Shown in pieces: positions 16,155-25,129 of a stretch of DNA of 64,000 nucleotides (position 1 is its first letter; every line of letters starts with the position of its first letter). The stretch comes from JABDJX01 sp039942715. Lineage in GTDB: Bacteria; Pseudomonadota; Alphaproteobacteria; Rhodobacterales; Rhodobacteraceae. A program made the translations under genes and the position numbers. The stretch spans positions 127,601 to 191,600 of the forward strand of contig JBDVBY010000003.1 of the NCBI GenBank assembly GCA_039942715.1. The letters run 5' to 3'. Below the pieces are notes generated by a model. It saw only the letters and a list, made by a program, of their open reading frames with translations, had not been told where the DNA came from and did not search any database.

Positions 16155-17410
16155 GCTGACTTCTTTTTGCGTTTCGCCGCAGGTGCGTTAGCGTCGATAA
16201 AGTTCAACACCAAGGGGCGAATATTGTTGCGCCAACTTTTGCCGGCAAAGATGCCATAGTGGCCCGCGCCAGGCTCAAGATGCGCCGCTTTCAACTCATC
16301 CGGCAAACCGGTGAGCAGGTCAAGCGCTGCAAGGCATTGACCGGGAGCCGAGATATCATCTTTCTCGCCCTCGACAATTTTGACAGCAACATTGCTAATT
16401 GCGGATATATCAACGGGTTTGCCATTCACGGTGAACGCGTTGCGCGCAATGTCACGTTCTTTGAAAATCCGTTCTACCGTCGAGAGGTAAAACTCGGCAG
16501 GCATGTCCATGACGGCAAGATATTCATCGTAAAACTTGTTGTGTTTGTCGTGATCACCCGCAAGGTCTTTGGCGACCTTGGAAATCTGATCCGAGAACGC
16601 TTTTGCGTGTGTTTCTGCATTCATCGACATAAAAGACGACAGTTGAAGAAGGCCTGGATAAACCATCCGGCCCACACCAGCATACTTAAAGCCAACCCGT
16701 TGGATGATGAATTGCTCCAGCTGGCCCATTGTCACGCGACGTCCAAAGTCTGTCACATCAGTGCGCGCCGCATCCGGGTCAATCGGCCCACCGATTAAGG
16801 TCAGAGAGCGTGGCTGAGACTTTGGCTCTTCTTCAGCGAGATAGGCTGCTGCCGCCAACGCTAAGGGGGCGGGTTGGCACACGGCGATCACATTGATCGA
16901 CGGTCCCAAATGGCGCATAAAATCGGCTAAATAAAGTGTGTAATCCTCGACGTCGAATTTGCCTTCGCTCACGGGGATATCGCGCGCGTTGTGCCAATCC
17001 GTTACCCAAACATCTGCATCGGGCAAAAGGCTTTGAACAGTAGAGCGCAAGAGCGTTGCATAATGACCCGACATGGGCGCAACCAGCAGAATGCGGCGAC
17101 GTTTCTCGCGACGACCTTGCACCTCAAAACGAATAAGATCTCCGAATGGCCGTTCAATCTCGGTTTCTACCGTGACGATGTGATCACGCCCATCCGCTCC
17201 AACAACGGCATCAATGCCCCAATCAGGCTTGACCACCATGCGAGAAAAACTGCGCTCAGTCACTTCTCCCCATGCTTCCATCAATTTGAAAGCTGGGTGC
17301 GGAACCATGCCCCACATTGGATAAGATGACATGGCCTGCGCACTTGCGCCAACCCATTGGTTCGTTACACGCATCGACTCCATAAGATCGTATGTTAGCA
17401 TGTACCGCAT
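16151..17410 (-). CDS. phaZ: Intracellular polyhydroxyalkanoate depolymerase
   Basis: Hydrolyses stored PHA granules to hydroxyacyl monomers. 419 residues, the usual size for the intracellular PhaZ of Rhodobacterales. Alpha/beta-hydrolase fold with the nucleophile Cys in INVIAVCQPAPLAL (about residue 170), an Asp-containing stretch near 345 and a His near 385 in EPGAGHYGIFAGKSWRN. The N-terminus MRYMLTYDLMESMRVTNQW is conserved in the family. It diverges from phaC across 113 bp containing a PhaR-like half-palindrome. Confidence 0.92.
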   Translation of the reverse strand: MRYMLTYDLMESMRVTNQWVGASAQAMSSYPMWGMVPHPAFKLMEAWGEVTERSFSRMVVKPDWGIDAVVGADGRDHIVTVETEIERPFGDLIRFEVQGRREKRRRILLVAPMSGHYATLLRSTVQSLLPDADVWVTDWHNARDIPVSEGKFDVEDYTLYLADFMRHLGPSINVIAVCQPAPLALAAAAYLAEEEPKSQPRSLTLIGGPIDPDAARTDVTDFGRRVTMGQLEQFIIQRVGFKYAGVGRMVYPGLLQLSSFMSMNAETHAKAFSDQISKVAKDLAGDHDKHNKFYDEYLAVMDMPAEFYLSTVERIFKERDIARNAFTVNGKPVDISAISNVAVKIVEGEKDDISAPGQCLAALDLLTGLPDELKAAHLEPGAGHYGIFAGKSWRNNIRPLVLNFIDANAPAAKRKKKSA

Positions 17411-17491
17411 GAGTTAGACCTTCCTGTACCAAACAGGGCAAAACGTCGCTTTGCCTGACAACGCTCGCGACGTTAGATAGTCGACAAAATG

Positions 17492-17503
17492 CTGCAGGTG
17501 CAA
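17492..17503. promoter_or_regulatory. PhaR-like half-palindrome in the phaZ-phaC intergenic region
   Basis: CTGC-AGGT-GCAA resembles the CTGC-N3/4-GCAG operator described for PhaR of Paracoccus and Rhodobacter. It lies 21 bp upstream of the phaC start. One copy only, so support is weak without the phaP repeats. Confidence 0.35.
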
Positions 17504-17523
17504 AGTAGGGCGGATGATGAACT

Positions 17524-19323
17524 ATGACAACTAAAGAAATAGATAACGCTGCGCACTTGACCGTTTTGAACGAAAATCTGTCTAAAATTGATGAATTGTC
17601 GCAACGTTTGGTCTCTGCAGTGTCCCAAAAACGGTCGATTCATCCCGGACTGACAGGTCCCGGCCAAGACCTTTATATGAAGGCGGCGACTGCATATTTT
17701 GCGGAAATGATGGAGCGCCCGTCAAAAATCTTTGAAAATCAGGTTGGATACTGGAGTAAAGCGCTCACCCATTATGTCGAAGTTCAGGAAAGCCTGAAGC
17801 AAGGCAAACTTGCGCCACCAGCTGACACAGGTCCATCAGATCCACGATTTTCAAACCCGCTTTGGGACGAACATCCCTACTTTAATTTCGTCAAACAACA
17901 GTATCTGTTGTCTGCCGAGGCTGTGAATGAGGCCGTCGGCAATCTTGATGAAATGGACGAGACCGATAAAAAACGTCTGCGCTATTTCTCGCAACAAATT
18001 CTCGACATGATGAGCCCAACGAACTTTTTGGGCACTAATCCCGAGGCTTTAGCGCGCGCCGCTGAAACCGATGGACAGTCGTTGGTCGATGGGCTTGAAA
18101 ATCTTGTGCGCGACATCGAGGCTTCTGACGGTGAGCTGTTGGTCACTTTAGCAGACAAGAATGCGTTTGAGGTTGGTCGCAACATTGGCACAACAGAAGG
18201 GTCCGTCGTTTTTCGCAATGAAATATTTGAGCTAATCCAGTACGCTCCAACCACTGAAAAAGTGCATAAGATCCCGCTGATCATCTTCCCGCCGTGGATC
18301 AACAAGTTCTACATCATGGACCTGAAAGAGAAGAACAGCCTGATCAAGTGGATCGTTGATCAGGGGTATACTCTGTTTGTTGTCAGTTGGAAAAACCCAG
18401 ATGCCAGCTACCGCGACTTTTCCATGGATGACTATGTTCAGACGGGATATTTGACCGCCGTTGATCAGGTAAAACAGATCACCGGCGAAAAAGAGGTCAA
18501 TGCTGTCGGGTATTGCATCGCCGGAACCACGCTGTCTTTAACGCTCGCGTTAATGAAAAAGCGCGGAGACAAGTCCATCAAGTCTGCCACATTCTTTACC
18601 ACCCTGACCGACTTTGAAGATCAAGGCGAGGTTGGCGTGTTTCTTGCCAACGACTTTGTCGACTCGATCGAAGAAGAGGTGAACGAAGTCGGCATTCTCG
18701 AAAGCTTTATTATGAGCCGGACGTTCAGTTATCTGCGCTCGAATGATCTGATCTATAAGCCCGCGATCCGCAGCTATATGATGGGTGAGGCGCCTCCCGC
18801 GTTTGATCTGCTTTATTGGAACGGCGATGGCACCAATTTGCCCGCTTGCATGGTTGTCGAATACTTGCGTGGACTTTGTCAGGAAAACCAATTTGCCCGT
18901 GAAGGGTTCACAATCTTGGGCGAGACGGTTCGACTCAAGGATGTAAGCGTACCACTTTGCGCGATTGCCTGTGAAACCGATCATATCGCGGCTTGGAAAA
19001 CGAGCTATAGCGGATTTCACCAAGCGGGCAGTCGGTCCAAAAAGTTCATACTTTCCCAATCGGGCCACATCGCGGGAATTATCAATCCGCCATCAAAGAA
19101 GAAGTATGGGCACTATCTAAATGATGCTTGGCCCGATGCGCCCGATGCGTGGCAATCGGAAGCGACGTTCAACGATGGCTCATGGTGGCCCACTTGGGAA
19201 AAATGGCTTGAGCCTCGCTCTGGCAAACAGATTGCTGCGCGTGTTCCCGGATCGCAGAAATCACATCCAATTTTGGATGCTGCGCCAGGGAAATATGTGG
19301 TCGAAAAGCCAAAGTCTACCTAA
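17524..19323 (+). CDS. phaC: Class I polyhydroxyalkanoate synthase
   Basis: Polymerises (R)-3-hydroxyacyl-CoA into PHA on granule surfaces. 599 residues, normal class I length. Lipase-like box VGYCIAGTTLS puts the catalytic Cys at residue 331; the partner Asp lies in CETDHIAAW near 483 and His in QSGHIAGIINPPS near 513. The N-terminal domain is variable and the W-rich C-terminal end is typical. The start ATG follows GGGCGGATGATGAACT. phaP follows after 136 bp with its own promoter. Confidence 0.95.
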   Translation: MTTKEIDNAAHLTVLNENLSKIDELSQRLVSAVSQKRSIHPGLTGPGQDLYMKAATAYFAEMMERPSKIFENQVGYWSKALTHYVEVQESLKQGKLAPPADTGPSDPRFSNPLWDEHPYFNFVKQQYLLSAEAVNEAVGNLDEMDETDKKRLRYFSQQILDMMSPTNFLGTNPEALARAAETDGQSLVDGLENLVRDIEASDGELLVTLADKNAFEVGRNIGTTEGSVVFRNEIFELIQYAPTTEKVHKIPLIIFPPWINKFYIMDLKEKNSLIKWIVDQGYTLFVVSWKNPDASYRDFSMDDYVQTGYLTAVDQVKQITGEKEVNAVGYCIAGTTLSLTLALMKKRGDKSIKSATFFTTLTDFEDQGEVGVFLANDFVDSIEEEVNEVGILESFIMSRTFSYLRSNDLIYKPAIRSYMMGEAPPAFDLLYWNGDGTNLPACMVVEYLRGLCQENQFAREGFTILGETVRLKDVSVPLCAIACETDHIAAWKTSYSGFHQAGSRSKKFILSQSGHIAGIINPPSKKKYGHYLNDAWPDAPDAWQSEATFNDGSWWPTWEKWLEPRSGKQIAARVPGSQKSHPILDAAPGKYVVEKPKST

Positions 19324-19351
19324 GATACTGATTTTAGGTATTTTAAAAATA

Positions 19352-19402
19352 TGCCGCAGTGCAGCAAAAACACTTGAAATGCCGCAGTGCAGCATGTATC
19401 TA
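19352..19402 (+). promoter_or_regulatory. phaP promoter with twin PhaR-like operators
   Basis: A 15-bp sequence TGCCGCAGTGCAGCA occurs identically at 19352-19366 and 19380-19394, starts 28 bp apart. A promoter fits around the second copy: TTGAAA (19374-19379), a 17-bp spacer beginning with that repeat, and TATCTA (19397-19402). On the other strand each repeat contains CTGC-ACT-GCGG, one mismatch from the CTGC-N3-GCAG PhaR site known from Paracoccus denitrificans. A repressor bound there would block RNA polymerase. Confidence 0.7.
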
Positions 19403-19459
19403 TCTCTCATCGAAAGCGGGTCTCCCCGCGATCAAATGGATTAAGTAGGATAGAGACCA

Positions 19460-19909
19460 ATGGCTAAAACACAAGTAAACGACATGCAGAAGATGATGAA
19501 AGAAATGCTTGGTGCGTTTCCTGTAGACACAACTGCAATGACAGAAGCCTTCAAAACTCAGGCGACTTTTGCGGACCAGATGTCTAAAGTTGTTCTGGAA
19601 GCAGCTGAGAAATCCACAGAGATTTCTGCAGGCTGGACAAAAGCAACAATCGGCAAACTTGGCGTTGTCACAAACGCAAAAGCTGAGCCAACAGACTATT
19701 CGAAAGCAATGACTGACTTTGCTTCAACTCAAGCTGAGATGAGCGCTGAATCCATGGCTGCTTTCGCTGAAGTCGCGAAAAAAGTTCAGATGGAAACCGT
19801 TGAGCTGATGCTTGCCGCTGGCAAAGACATGGGCGAGGACGCAACCAAAGCCGTCAAGAAAGCAACTGACGAACTGTCAGCCGCTGCCAAGAAGGCAACT
19901 GCGAAATAA
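19460..19909 (+). CDS. phaP: Phasin, PHA granule surface protein
   Basis: 149-residue, mostly helical, Ala/Lys-rich protein without cysteine or membrane segment. The pattern of an amphipathic helix (MQKMMKEMLGAFPVDTTAMT) followed by long Ala-rich helices ending in a Lys-Ala tail (KKATDELSAAAKKATAK) is typical of phasins of the Phasin_2 type. It coats PHA granules and limits their size. A strong terminator lies 50 bp downstream. In related genomes phaR follows here; in this window it does not. Confidence 0.9.
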   Translation: MAKTQVNDMQKMMKEMLGAFPVDTTAMTEAFKTQATFADQMSKVVLEAAEKSTEISAGWTKATIGKLGVVTNAKAEPTDYSKAMTDFASTQAEMSAESMAAFAEVAKKVQMETVELMLAAGKDMGEDATKAVKKATDELSAAAKKATAK

Positions 19910-19958
19910 GTAGGTTCTATTGATCGCCAACTCCTCCCGGATGGCATCAATCCTGACT

Positions 19959-19983
19959 GGCGAGCCCTAGGGCTCGCCTTTTT
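19959..19983 (+). terminator. Rho-independent terminator of phaP
   Basis: Perfect 9-bp stem GGCGAGCCC/GGGCTCGCC with loop TA followed by TTTTT. It ends the phaP message and reaches the last codons of the convergent receiver gene. Confidence 0.9.
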
Positions 19984-20390
19984 CATATGTGACTAGCGTT
20001 CTCTTGGCGCAGCGGATCGCGGATAACGGCTCGGTGCAAAGTCGCTTTAAGTCGTGACAAGCTGATCGGCTTTTCGATAAATTCGAAACCGAGCGTGGCA
20101 TATGCAATATCCATGCATTTAAATTCTGAAAGGAATACAACCCGTGCACCAGACGCCGCCAAGCGCCGGCCCAACTCATTCGTTCGCCCGCCCTTAGCAA
20201 GCTTTACGTTCAGCAATGCAAGATCGATCTTATGATGGGCAACCATTCGATCCGCTTCTTTTAGATCGCTTGCCAACAAGACATCACCATGTCCAAGCAC
20301 ATCCAGCGTAGCGATCATTTTCTTTGCCGCCGGGGCATCATCTTCAACAACAAGAATTGTGCCAACATCAAGAATGTCTTCAAAGTTCAT
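19983..20390 (-). CDS. Single-domain response regulator with Asn at the phosphoacceptor site
   Basis: 135 residues forming one receiver domain: acidic pair in TILVVEDDAPAAKKM (about 12-26), LALLNVKLAKG near residue 59 where the phosphorylated Asp is replaced by Asn, and FIEKPISLSRLKATLHRAV with the conserved Lys-Pro near 108. No output domain. Either a constitutive or phosphorylation-independent partner-binding protein, or a decoy. It occupies the spot after phaP where phaR commonly lies; no evidence links it to PHA. Confidence 0.75.
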   Translation of the reverse strand: MNFEDILDVGTILVVEDDAPAAKKMIATLDVLGHGDVLLASDLKEADRMVAHHKIDLALLNVKLAKGGRTNELGRRLAASGARVVFLSEFKCMDIAYATLGFEFIEKPISLSRLKATLHRAVIRDPLRQENASHI

Positions 20391-20554
20391 GCGTCTTTCC
20401 CAAACTTTTTTTCGTCAATAAACCAACCGGCCAAAACAATCTGGCACGGGTGGGCCCCTTTCAAAGGCCGTGATGTTAACTAATATAACGCAAAAGTTTA
20501 CACAATCTATACGTGTATTAAAAAATTTTACACACCAAAATGGGATAGTCCCTT

Positions 20555-20845
20555 TTAGGGCGCACCTTCTACGACGATAATCGTGCTTTCTGCAGTGCGT
20601 CGTCGTATGTCTGCAACGACTTGATAATCCGGATCGTGATATGCGGCCAACGCTTCTTTATAGGACGGAAACTCAATTACCACGTGTCTGTCGTGCGCTT
20701 CACCTTCTGGCACTTCACACTGACCTCCACGAACGATGAATTGACCACCAAGAGCATGCAAAATAGGCGTGTCTCTTTCCACATACTCTTTATATGCCTC
20801 TGCATCGCGCACTGTAATATGGGCGATAATATAACCTTTGGGCAT
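20555..20845 (-). CDS. DUF1330 family protein
   Basis: 96-residue ferredoxin-like alpha/beta protein of the DUF1330 family (motifs KGYIIAHITVRDAEAYKEY, GGQFIVRGGQ, VVIEFPSYKEALAAYHDPDY). Function unknown; related to the dimeric alpha-beta barrel superfamily. The ATG at 20845 follows GGAGAGAGCAC; an in-frame frame extending upstream to 21118 is a fortuitous open stretch without family similarity. Confidence 0.88.
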   Translation of the reverse strand: MPKGYIIAHITVRDAEAYKEYVERDTPILHALGGQFIVRGGQCEVPEGEAHDRHVVIEFPSYKEALAAYHDPDYQVVADIRRRTAESTIIVVEGAP

Positions 20846-21022
20846 GTGCTCTCTCCTGCTGCTCAAGTCTTTAGACATGATTGTCCTAGTCGTCTTGATA
20901 GGTCCAGATGTCACGCACGCATTTTCCCATAGGTAAACATAAACACTGTGCTTTTCTTGCCCGCCCGGTCGCCATATAGTGCGGATGAAGGCGGGCGAAC
21001 CGTCTAAAGACAAGAGGCGGCA

Positions 21023-21832
21023 GTGGCCCATATAATAGTTGTCGGAAACGAAAAAGGCGGAGCGGGGAAATCTACCGTCTCTATGCATATTGCCACAGCG
21101 CTTGTGCGAATGGGGCATCTAGTCGGCGTCTTAGACCTTGATCTGCGTCAACGCAGTTTTGGGCGGTACGTGGAAAACCGACGCAAATTCAACGCGGCCG
21201 AAGGCTTGGACCTACCCCTGCCAACATACCGCGAGTTGCCCGAAGTACGCAGCGAAAGTCTGGGACCAGGCGAAAACGCCTATGATCAGCGGCTTTCTGC
21301 GGCGGTCACAGGGCTTGAGCGTGAAGTTGAGTTTATTCTCATCGACTGTCCCGGCTCGCACACACGTCTTAGCCAGGTTGCGCATTCACTTGCCGACACG
21401 CTTGTTACGCCCTTGAACGATAGCTTTGTTGATTTCGACTTACTTGCGAACATCGACCCTCAAACTAATAAAATTCTTGGCCCTTCGATTTACGCCGAGA
21501 TGGTTTGGAACGCACGGCAACTCAGGGCGCAGGCCGGGCTTGAGCCAATTGATTGGGTGGTTGTGCGCAACCGCGTAGGCGCACAGGCCATGCATAACAA
21601 AAAGAAGATGACAGAAGCGGTCGAGTCACTCGCCAAACGCATCGGTTTCAGGATTGCGCCCGGATTCGCAGAGCGCGTGATCTTCCGAGAGCTGTTTCCG
21701 CGCGGACTAACGCTTTTGGATTTACGCGATATTGGTGTGCAGAACATGAACCTCTCTAACGTCGCAGCACGTCAGGAACTGCGAGAGTTGGTCAAAGAGC
21801 TTCGTTTGCCCGGCGTTACGGTCGACTTTTAG
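21023..21832 (+). CDS. mipZ: Division-plane positioning ATPase MipZ
   Basis: ParA/MinD-type P-loop ATPase that forms a bipolar gradient with ParB and inhibits FtsZ away from midcell in alphaproteobacteria. 269 residues. Deviant Walker A NEKGGAGKSTVSMH near residue 9, Walker A' VLDLDLRQRSFGRY near 38, and Walker B FILIDCPGSHTRLSQ near 108. The family-specific FDLLANIDPQTNKILGPS and RVIFRELFPRGLTLLDL stretches separate it from ParA. The start is GTG, preceded by AAGAGGCGGCA. Its end overlaps the convergent unknown gene by 17 bp. Confidence 0.93.
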   Translation: MAHIIVVGNEKGGAGKSTVSMHIATALVRMGHLVGVLDLDLRQRSFGRYVENRRKFNAAEGLDLPLPTYRELPEVRSESLGPGENAYDQRLSAAVTGLEREVEFILIDCPGSHTRLSQVAHSLADTLVTPLNDSFVDFDLLANIDPQTNKILGPSIYAEMVWNARQLRAQAGLEPIDWVVVRNRVGAQAMHNKKKMTEAVESLAKRIGFRIAPGFAERVIFRELFPRGLTLLDLRDIGVQNMNLSNVAARQELRELVKELRLPGVTVDF

Positions 21833-22760
21833 CGCGAAACATATTCGTGGCCACGGTCATGATGCGTGAGGTTTTCTGCGCCGGTTCATCTTCCGCGTCA
21901 TCACTAATCTCGTCTTGATCCGCTATCGGTTGGAACGGGCTAATCGCAGGAAAAGACTCTACGGTATTGGCCTTGATTTTGGCGCTTCTCCTTTTGGCTT
22001 TCCTGAAAGACGGCAAAACGGAAAACATCGAAGCTAATCCAAAAGCAATCATCCCCATCGAAGTCCAAAAGAGCACGCCTTGCTCAACAGAGTAATCAGA
22101 GCTCCCCTTACTTGAGCGGCTCTCAAGGTAGGGCGCCACAACCAACGCGTTTTCAACGAGTGTCACGCCCCTTCGCGCCAAAGGGTCTTTTGCACGCTCT
22201 AAGATCGTACTGCCCACTAAATGCGTTCCAGACAGATCAAACAACGGACCATTTGTCCCTAGTCCTATTTTCCAAGCATCCAAATCTGGTTGCTGAGAGC
22301 CTTGATCTGCTTCGAAAACCATTATCCCTAAGGGCACTTGCTCAATCTGCGCCAAAATCGCGTTGCGCCTGGCAATGGCGCCAGCTTCTGAGCGCGGCGC
22401 AGGTCGACGGCGCGTTTCGGAAAGACTTCTTGCAATCGGAAAGGACTCTCGGCTCACCGGATACAGCGGAATAATTTCGAGCAGCCGCGACGCACCATCA
22501 TTTCCAACGTCAATTTGTATTGAATCGTCCACTGCGGCCTCAGCCAGAACACGAATTTCGCTGAGTTCGTTTTCGTCTACAGCACTTGAAAATTTTTGCA
22601 CGATAACGCGCGATGGCATCTGAACCTTTTGCGCCAAAGCAGCTTCGGCATCCATCTGGTCCTGATGATACCCCAGCAAGATCGACGCGCCCAGACACAG
22701 CACTCCGGCTGTTAACCAAATGCTGGGAGACAACAGGAACCTGTTCAAAACCGTTAGCAA
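21816..22760 (-). CDS. Unknown protein with two transmembrane segments
   Basis: 314 residues: N-terminal membrane helix (about 11-31, PSIWLTAGVLCLGASILLGY), a presumed periplasmic domain (about 35-225), a second helix (about 230-250, FWTSMGMIAFGLASMFSVLP), and a basic then acidic cytoplasmic tail. No family recognised. The apparent start is TTG at 22760 (GGGG about six bases upstream), since no ATG or GTG gives the first helix. Topology resembles small envelope-sensing proteins. It ends inside mipZ but is convergent, so a link to cell division is only positional. Confidence 0.6.
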   Translation of the reverse strand: MLTVLNRFLLSPSIWLTAGVLCLGASILLGYHQDQMDAEAALAQKVQMPSRVIVQKFSSAVDENELSEIRVLAEAAVDDSIQIDVGNDGASRLLEIIPLYPVSRESFPIARSLSETRRRPAPRSEAGAIARRNAILAQIEQVPLGIMVFEADQGSQQPDLDAWKIGLGTNGPLFDLSGTHLVGSTILERAKDPLARRGVTLVENALVVAPYLESRSSKGSSDYSVEQGVLFWTSMGMIAFGLASMFSVLPSFRKAKRRSAKIKANTVESFPAISPFQPIADQDEISDDAEDEPAQKTSRIMTVATNMFRAKSRP

Positions 22761-23103
22761 CTTGGACCCCGTTAAACTCGGCTTAATGATCTTGCCAAAT
22801 GTGCCTGTTCAACAGGGCATTAAAGTGGCGCTTTCACGGTCTATTATTTTCAAATTGTGAACAGACTGTTTCATCAATAAATTTACGCAAAAATAGGCAC
22901 TTAGCATCAGACCGACTAGCAAGAGGCCATCTGAGTTTGTCTTTGACGTTCTTAACGAGGATGCCAGATCGCAAAACATATGGCTGTTTGAGCAATGGTG
23001 TTTCATGGCCTATTAGGTAAAAGCACCTTAAATTCACCACGAAGGTAAACTTAACTCCTCTCAAATCGAAGTCTGAATCAACGTTAAATCAAGGCACAGT
23101 AAT
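22761..23103. other. Non-coding spacer between the unknown membrane gene and the oxidoreductase operon
   Basis: 343 bp, visibly AT-richer than its surroundings. It must hold the promoters for both divergent units. A small hairpin (TGCCTGT-TCA-ACAGGGCA, about 22802-22819) is visible. No ORF with a good start, no tRNA and no clear operator is seen. Confidence 0.5.
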
Positions 23104-24126
23104 ATGCGGGCAGCACTTATCGGATTGGGAATGGTCTCTCACACATACGGCCAGGCTATTCGAAATTCTGAAAAAGTGACTTTGTCGACGGTGTTTGCGC
23201 CAAGTGAAGACAGCCGACAGGATTTCACCACAGATTTTGTAGATGTCTGTGACAGTTACGCCCATAGCCTTGATGAAATCGCATCTAATCCCGACATCGA
23301 TTTCGTAATTCTGGCCACGCCACCGAATGCCCGAATTGAAGTTGTGCAAATGATGGCCGAGGCGGGCAAGCCAATCCTCATGGAAAAGCCGGTTGAGCGA
23401 ACACTGAAAAGCGCGACTGCCATCGTAGAGTACTGCGAAGCCAAGGGCGTTCCTTTAGGTATCATGCTGCAACATCGCGCGCGCCCTGTGGTTGGCCAGC
23501 TTATAGAAACGCTCGACACTCTTGGCGATGTGATAGCTGCCGAAATCACAGTGCCTTGGTGGCGACCACAGTCCTACTACGACGAGAACGGTCGTGGCAC
23601 ATATATTCGCGATGGCGGCGGCGTTATGATCAGCCAAGCGATCCATACGCTTGATCTGATGCTCGCCCTGACCGGTCCCGTTCAGGAAGTAACAGCAATG
23701 TGCGCCACAACAGGCTTTCACGATATGGAAGGCGAAGATTTTGTAACTGCTGGGCTCAAGTTTGAAAACGGCGCGGTGGGTAACCTATTTGCGACCACAG
23801 CAAGCTTTCCCGGACAAGGCGAGACAATAACACTGCATTGCAAAGAAGGGTCTGCACACCTTGCGGCAGGGCAATTGAATGTATCTTGGCATGACGGGCG
23901 CCAAGAACAGCTTGGTGAAGCTGCGGACAGCGGCGCGGGTGCTGACCCAATGGCTTTTACGTCTGACTGGCATCAAACAGTGATCGAAGACTTCGCCGAT
24001 GCCATAGGCGAAAATCGCGAACCTTTGATACCGGGACGCGCAGCTTTGGACGTGCACAAGTTGATCTCGGCCATTGAACAAGCCGGGCGCGACGGCGAGC
24101 GCGTCTACATCAAGGAATTCCCCTGA
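23104..24126 (+). CDS. Gfo/Idh/MocA family oxidoreductase 1
   Basis: 340-residue NAD(P)-dependent dehydrogenase. N-terminal Rossmann segment ALIGLGMVSHTYGQAI (about 4-19), the conserved EKPV motif (MEKPVERTLKSA, about 95-106), and a C-terminal alpha/beta domain with GGGVMISQAIHTLDLML near residue 176, where His-Asp act in hydride transfer. These enzymes oxidise sugar or cyclitol hydroxyls. First gene of an operon with two relatives and a sugar kinase; the next ORF begins 2 bp after its stop. Substrate unknown. Confidence 0.88.
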   Translation: MRAALIGLGMVSHTYGQAIRNSEKVTLSTVFAPSEDSRQDFTTDFVDVCDSYAHSLDEIASNPDIDFVILATPPNARIEVVQMMAEAGKPILMEKPVERTLKSATAIVEYCEAKGVPLGIMLQHRARPVVGQLIETLDTLGDVIAAEITVPWWRPQSYYDENGRGTYIRDGGGVMISQAIHTLDLMLALTGPVQEVTAMCATTGFHDMEGEDFVTAGLKFENGAVGNLFATTASFPGQGETITLHCKEGSAHLAAGQLNVSWHDGRQEQLGEAADSGAGADPMAFTSDWHQTVIEDFADAIGENREPLIPGRAALDVHKLISAIEQAGRDGERVYIKEFP

Positions 24127-24127
24127 T

Positions 24128-25129
24128 ATGCCATTCAAACTGGGTGTGATTGGTATTGATCACGGGCATATATTCGGCATGCTTTCCAATATGTTGGCGC
24201 AAGGGTGTACCTGCGACGCCTATTGGACCGACGGCCTTGCCGTCACGCAGACAAAGTTCACCGAGACTTTCCCAACACTGATAAGAGCTGCAGATCGCCG
24301 CTCGGTTCTTGACGACCCTGACATCAAAATGATCTTGATCTCGGCCGTGCCAGAAGATCGCGCAGGTTTCGCAGTCGAGGCCATGCGCGCAGGCAAAGAC
24401 GTGATGGTCGACAAACCGGGCTGTACAACGCTTGAGCAGTTAGCGCAGATCAAAGCGGTGCAAAAAGAAACGGGGCGCATCTGGACGGTGAACTTCTCGG
24501 AGCGCTTTCAAGTGCCTGCCGTTACGCGGGCAACAGAACTCGTCAAAGCAGGAGCCATCGGGAAAATCATCCAAACCGTCGGCTTGGGACCACACAAAAA
24601 GAACCTGAATACACGCCCGCCGTGGTTCTTTGAGCGTAAGCGCTTTGGCGGCATTTTGTGCGACATCGGCAGCCATCAGATAGATCAGTTCTTGCATTTT
24701 ACAGGAGTGAACGACGCCACGATCACCCACGCGTTGGCACAGAATACAACCATGCCCAATCAACCGGGCTTTCAGGATTTTGGCGAAATCGTTCTGCACG
24801 CGGATCAGGCGCACGGGTATATCCGTGTAGATTGGTTCACCCCCGACGGGCTGCCAACATGGGGCGACGGGCGGCTTTTCATCCAAGGCACCGATGGTCA
24901 GATCGAGCTGCGCAAATACACCGATATCGGCCGTCAACACACAACGAACAACCTTTACCTAGTGAATGGCACTAGAAACGAGTTGATCCCTTGCGATGAC
25001 GCTGGGCTTCCTTATTTCCCACGGCTTTGCGCGGATGTTCAGGATCGCTCTGAAACTGCCGTCAGCCAGTCACATACCTACACAGCTACGAGGCTTGCCA
25101 TTCAGGCGCAGAAGATGGCCGACGCATGA
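24128..25129 (+). CDS. Gfo/Idh/MocA family oxidoreductase 2
   Basis: 333 residues. Rossmann start KLGVIGIDHGHIFGML (about 4-19) lacks the full GxGxxG pattern: the third Gly is replaced by His-Ile, and the HGH motif is shared with a subgroup of this family. The DKPG motif (VDKPGCTTLEQL, about 98-109) replaces EKP. The C-terminal domain has GGILCDIGSHQIDQFLHF near 174. The ATG at 24128 is two bases after the previous stop. The divergence from its two neighbours implies a different substrate or step rather than recent duplication. Confidence 0.85.
   Translation: MPFKLGVIGIDHGHIFGMLSNMLAQGCTCDAYWTDGLAVTQTKFTETFPTLIRAADRRSVLDDPDIKMILISAVPEDRAGFAVEAMRAGKDVMVDKPGCTTLEQLAQIKAVQKETGRIWTVNFSERFQVPAVTRATELVKAGAIGKIIQTVGLGPHKKNLNTRPPWFFERKRFGGILCDIGSHQIDQFLHFTGVNDATITHALAQNTTMPNQPGFQDFGEIVLHADQAHGYIRVDWFTPDGLPTWGDGRLFIQGTDGQIELRKYTDIGRQHTTNNLYLVNGTRNELIPCDDAGLPYFPRLCADVQDRSETAVSQSHTYTATRLAIQAQKMADA

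Noticed and set aside
20846..21118. N-terminal extension of the DUF1330 gene
   Set aside because: Runs through the mipZ promoter and start; the family begins at 20845 with a good ribosome binding site.
22799..23020. 73-codon frame in the spacer before the oxidoreductase operon
   Set aside because: No ribosome binding site, unusual composition and a competing frame on the other strand; treated as spacer.
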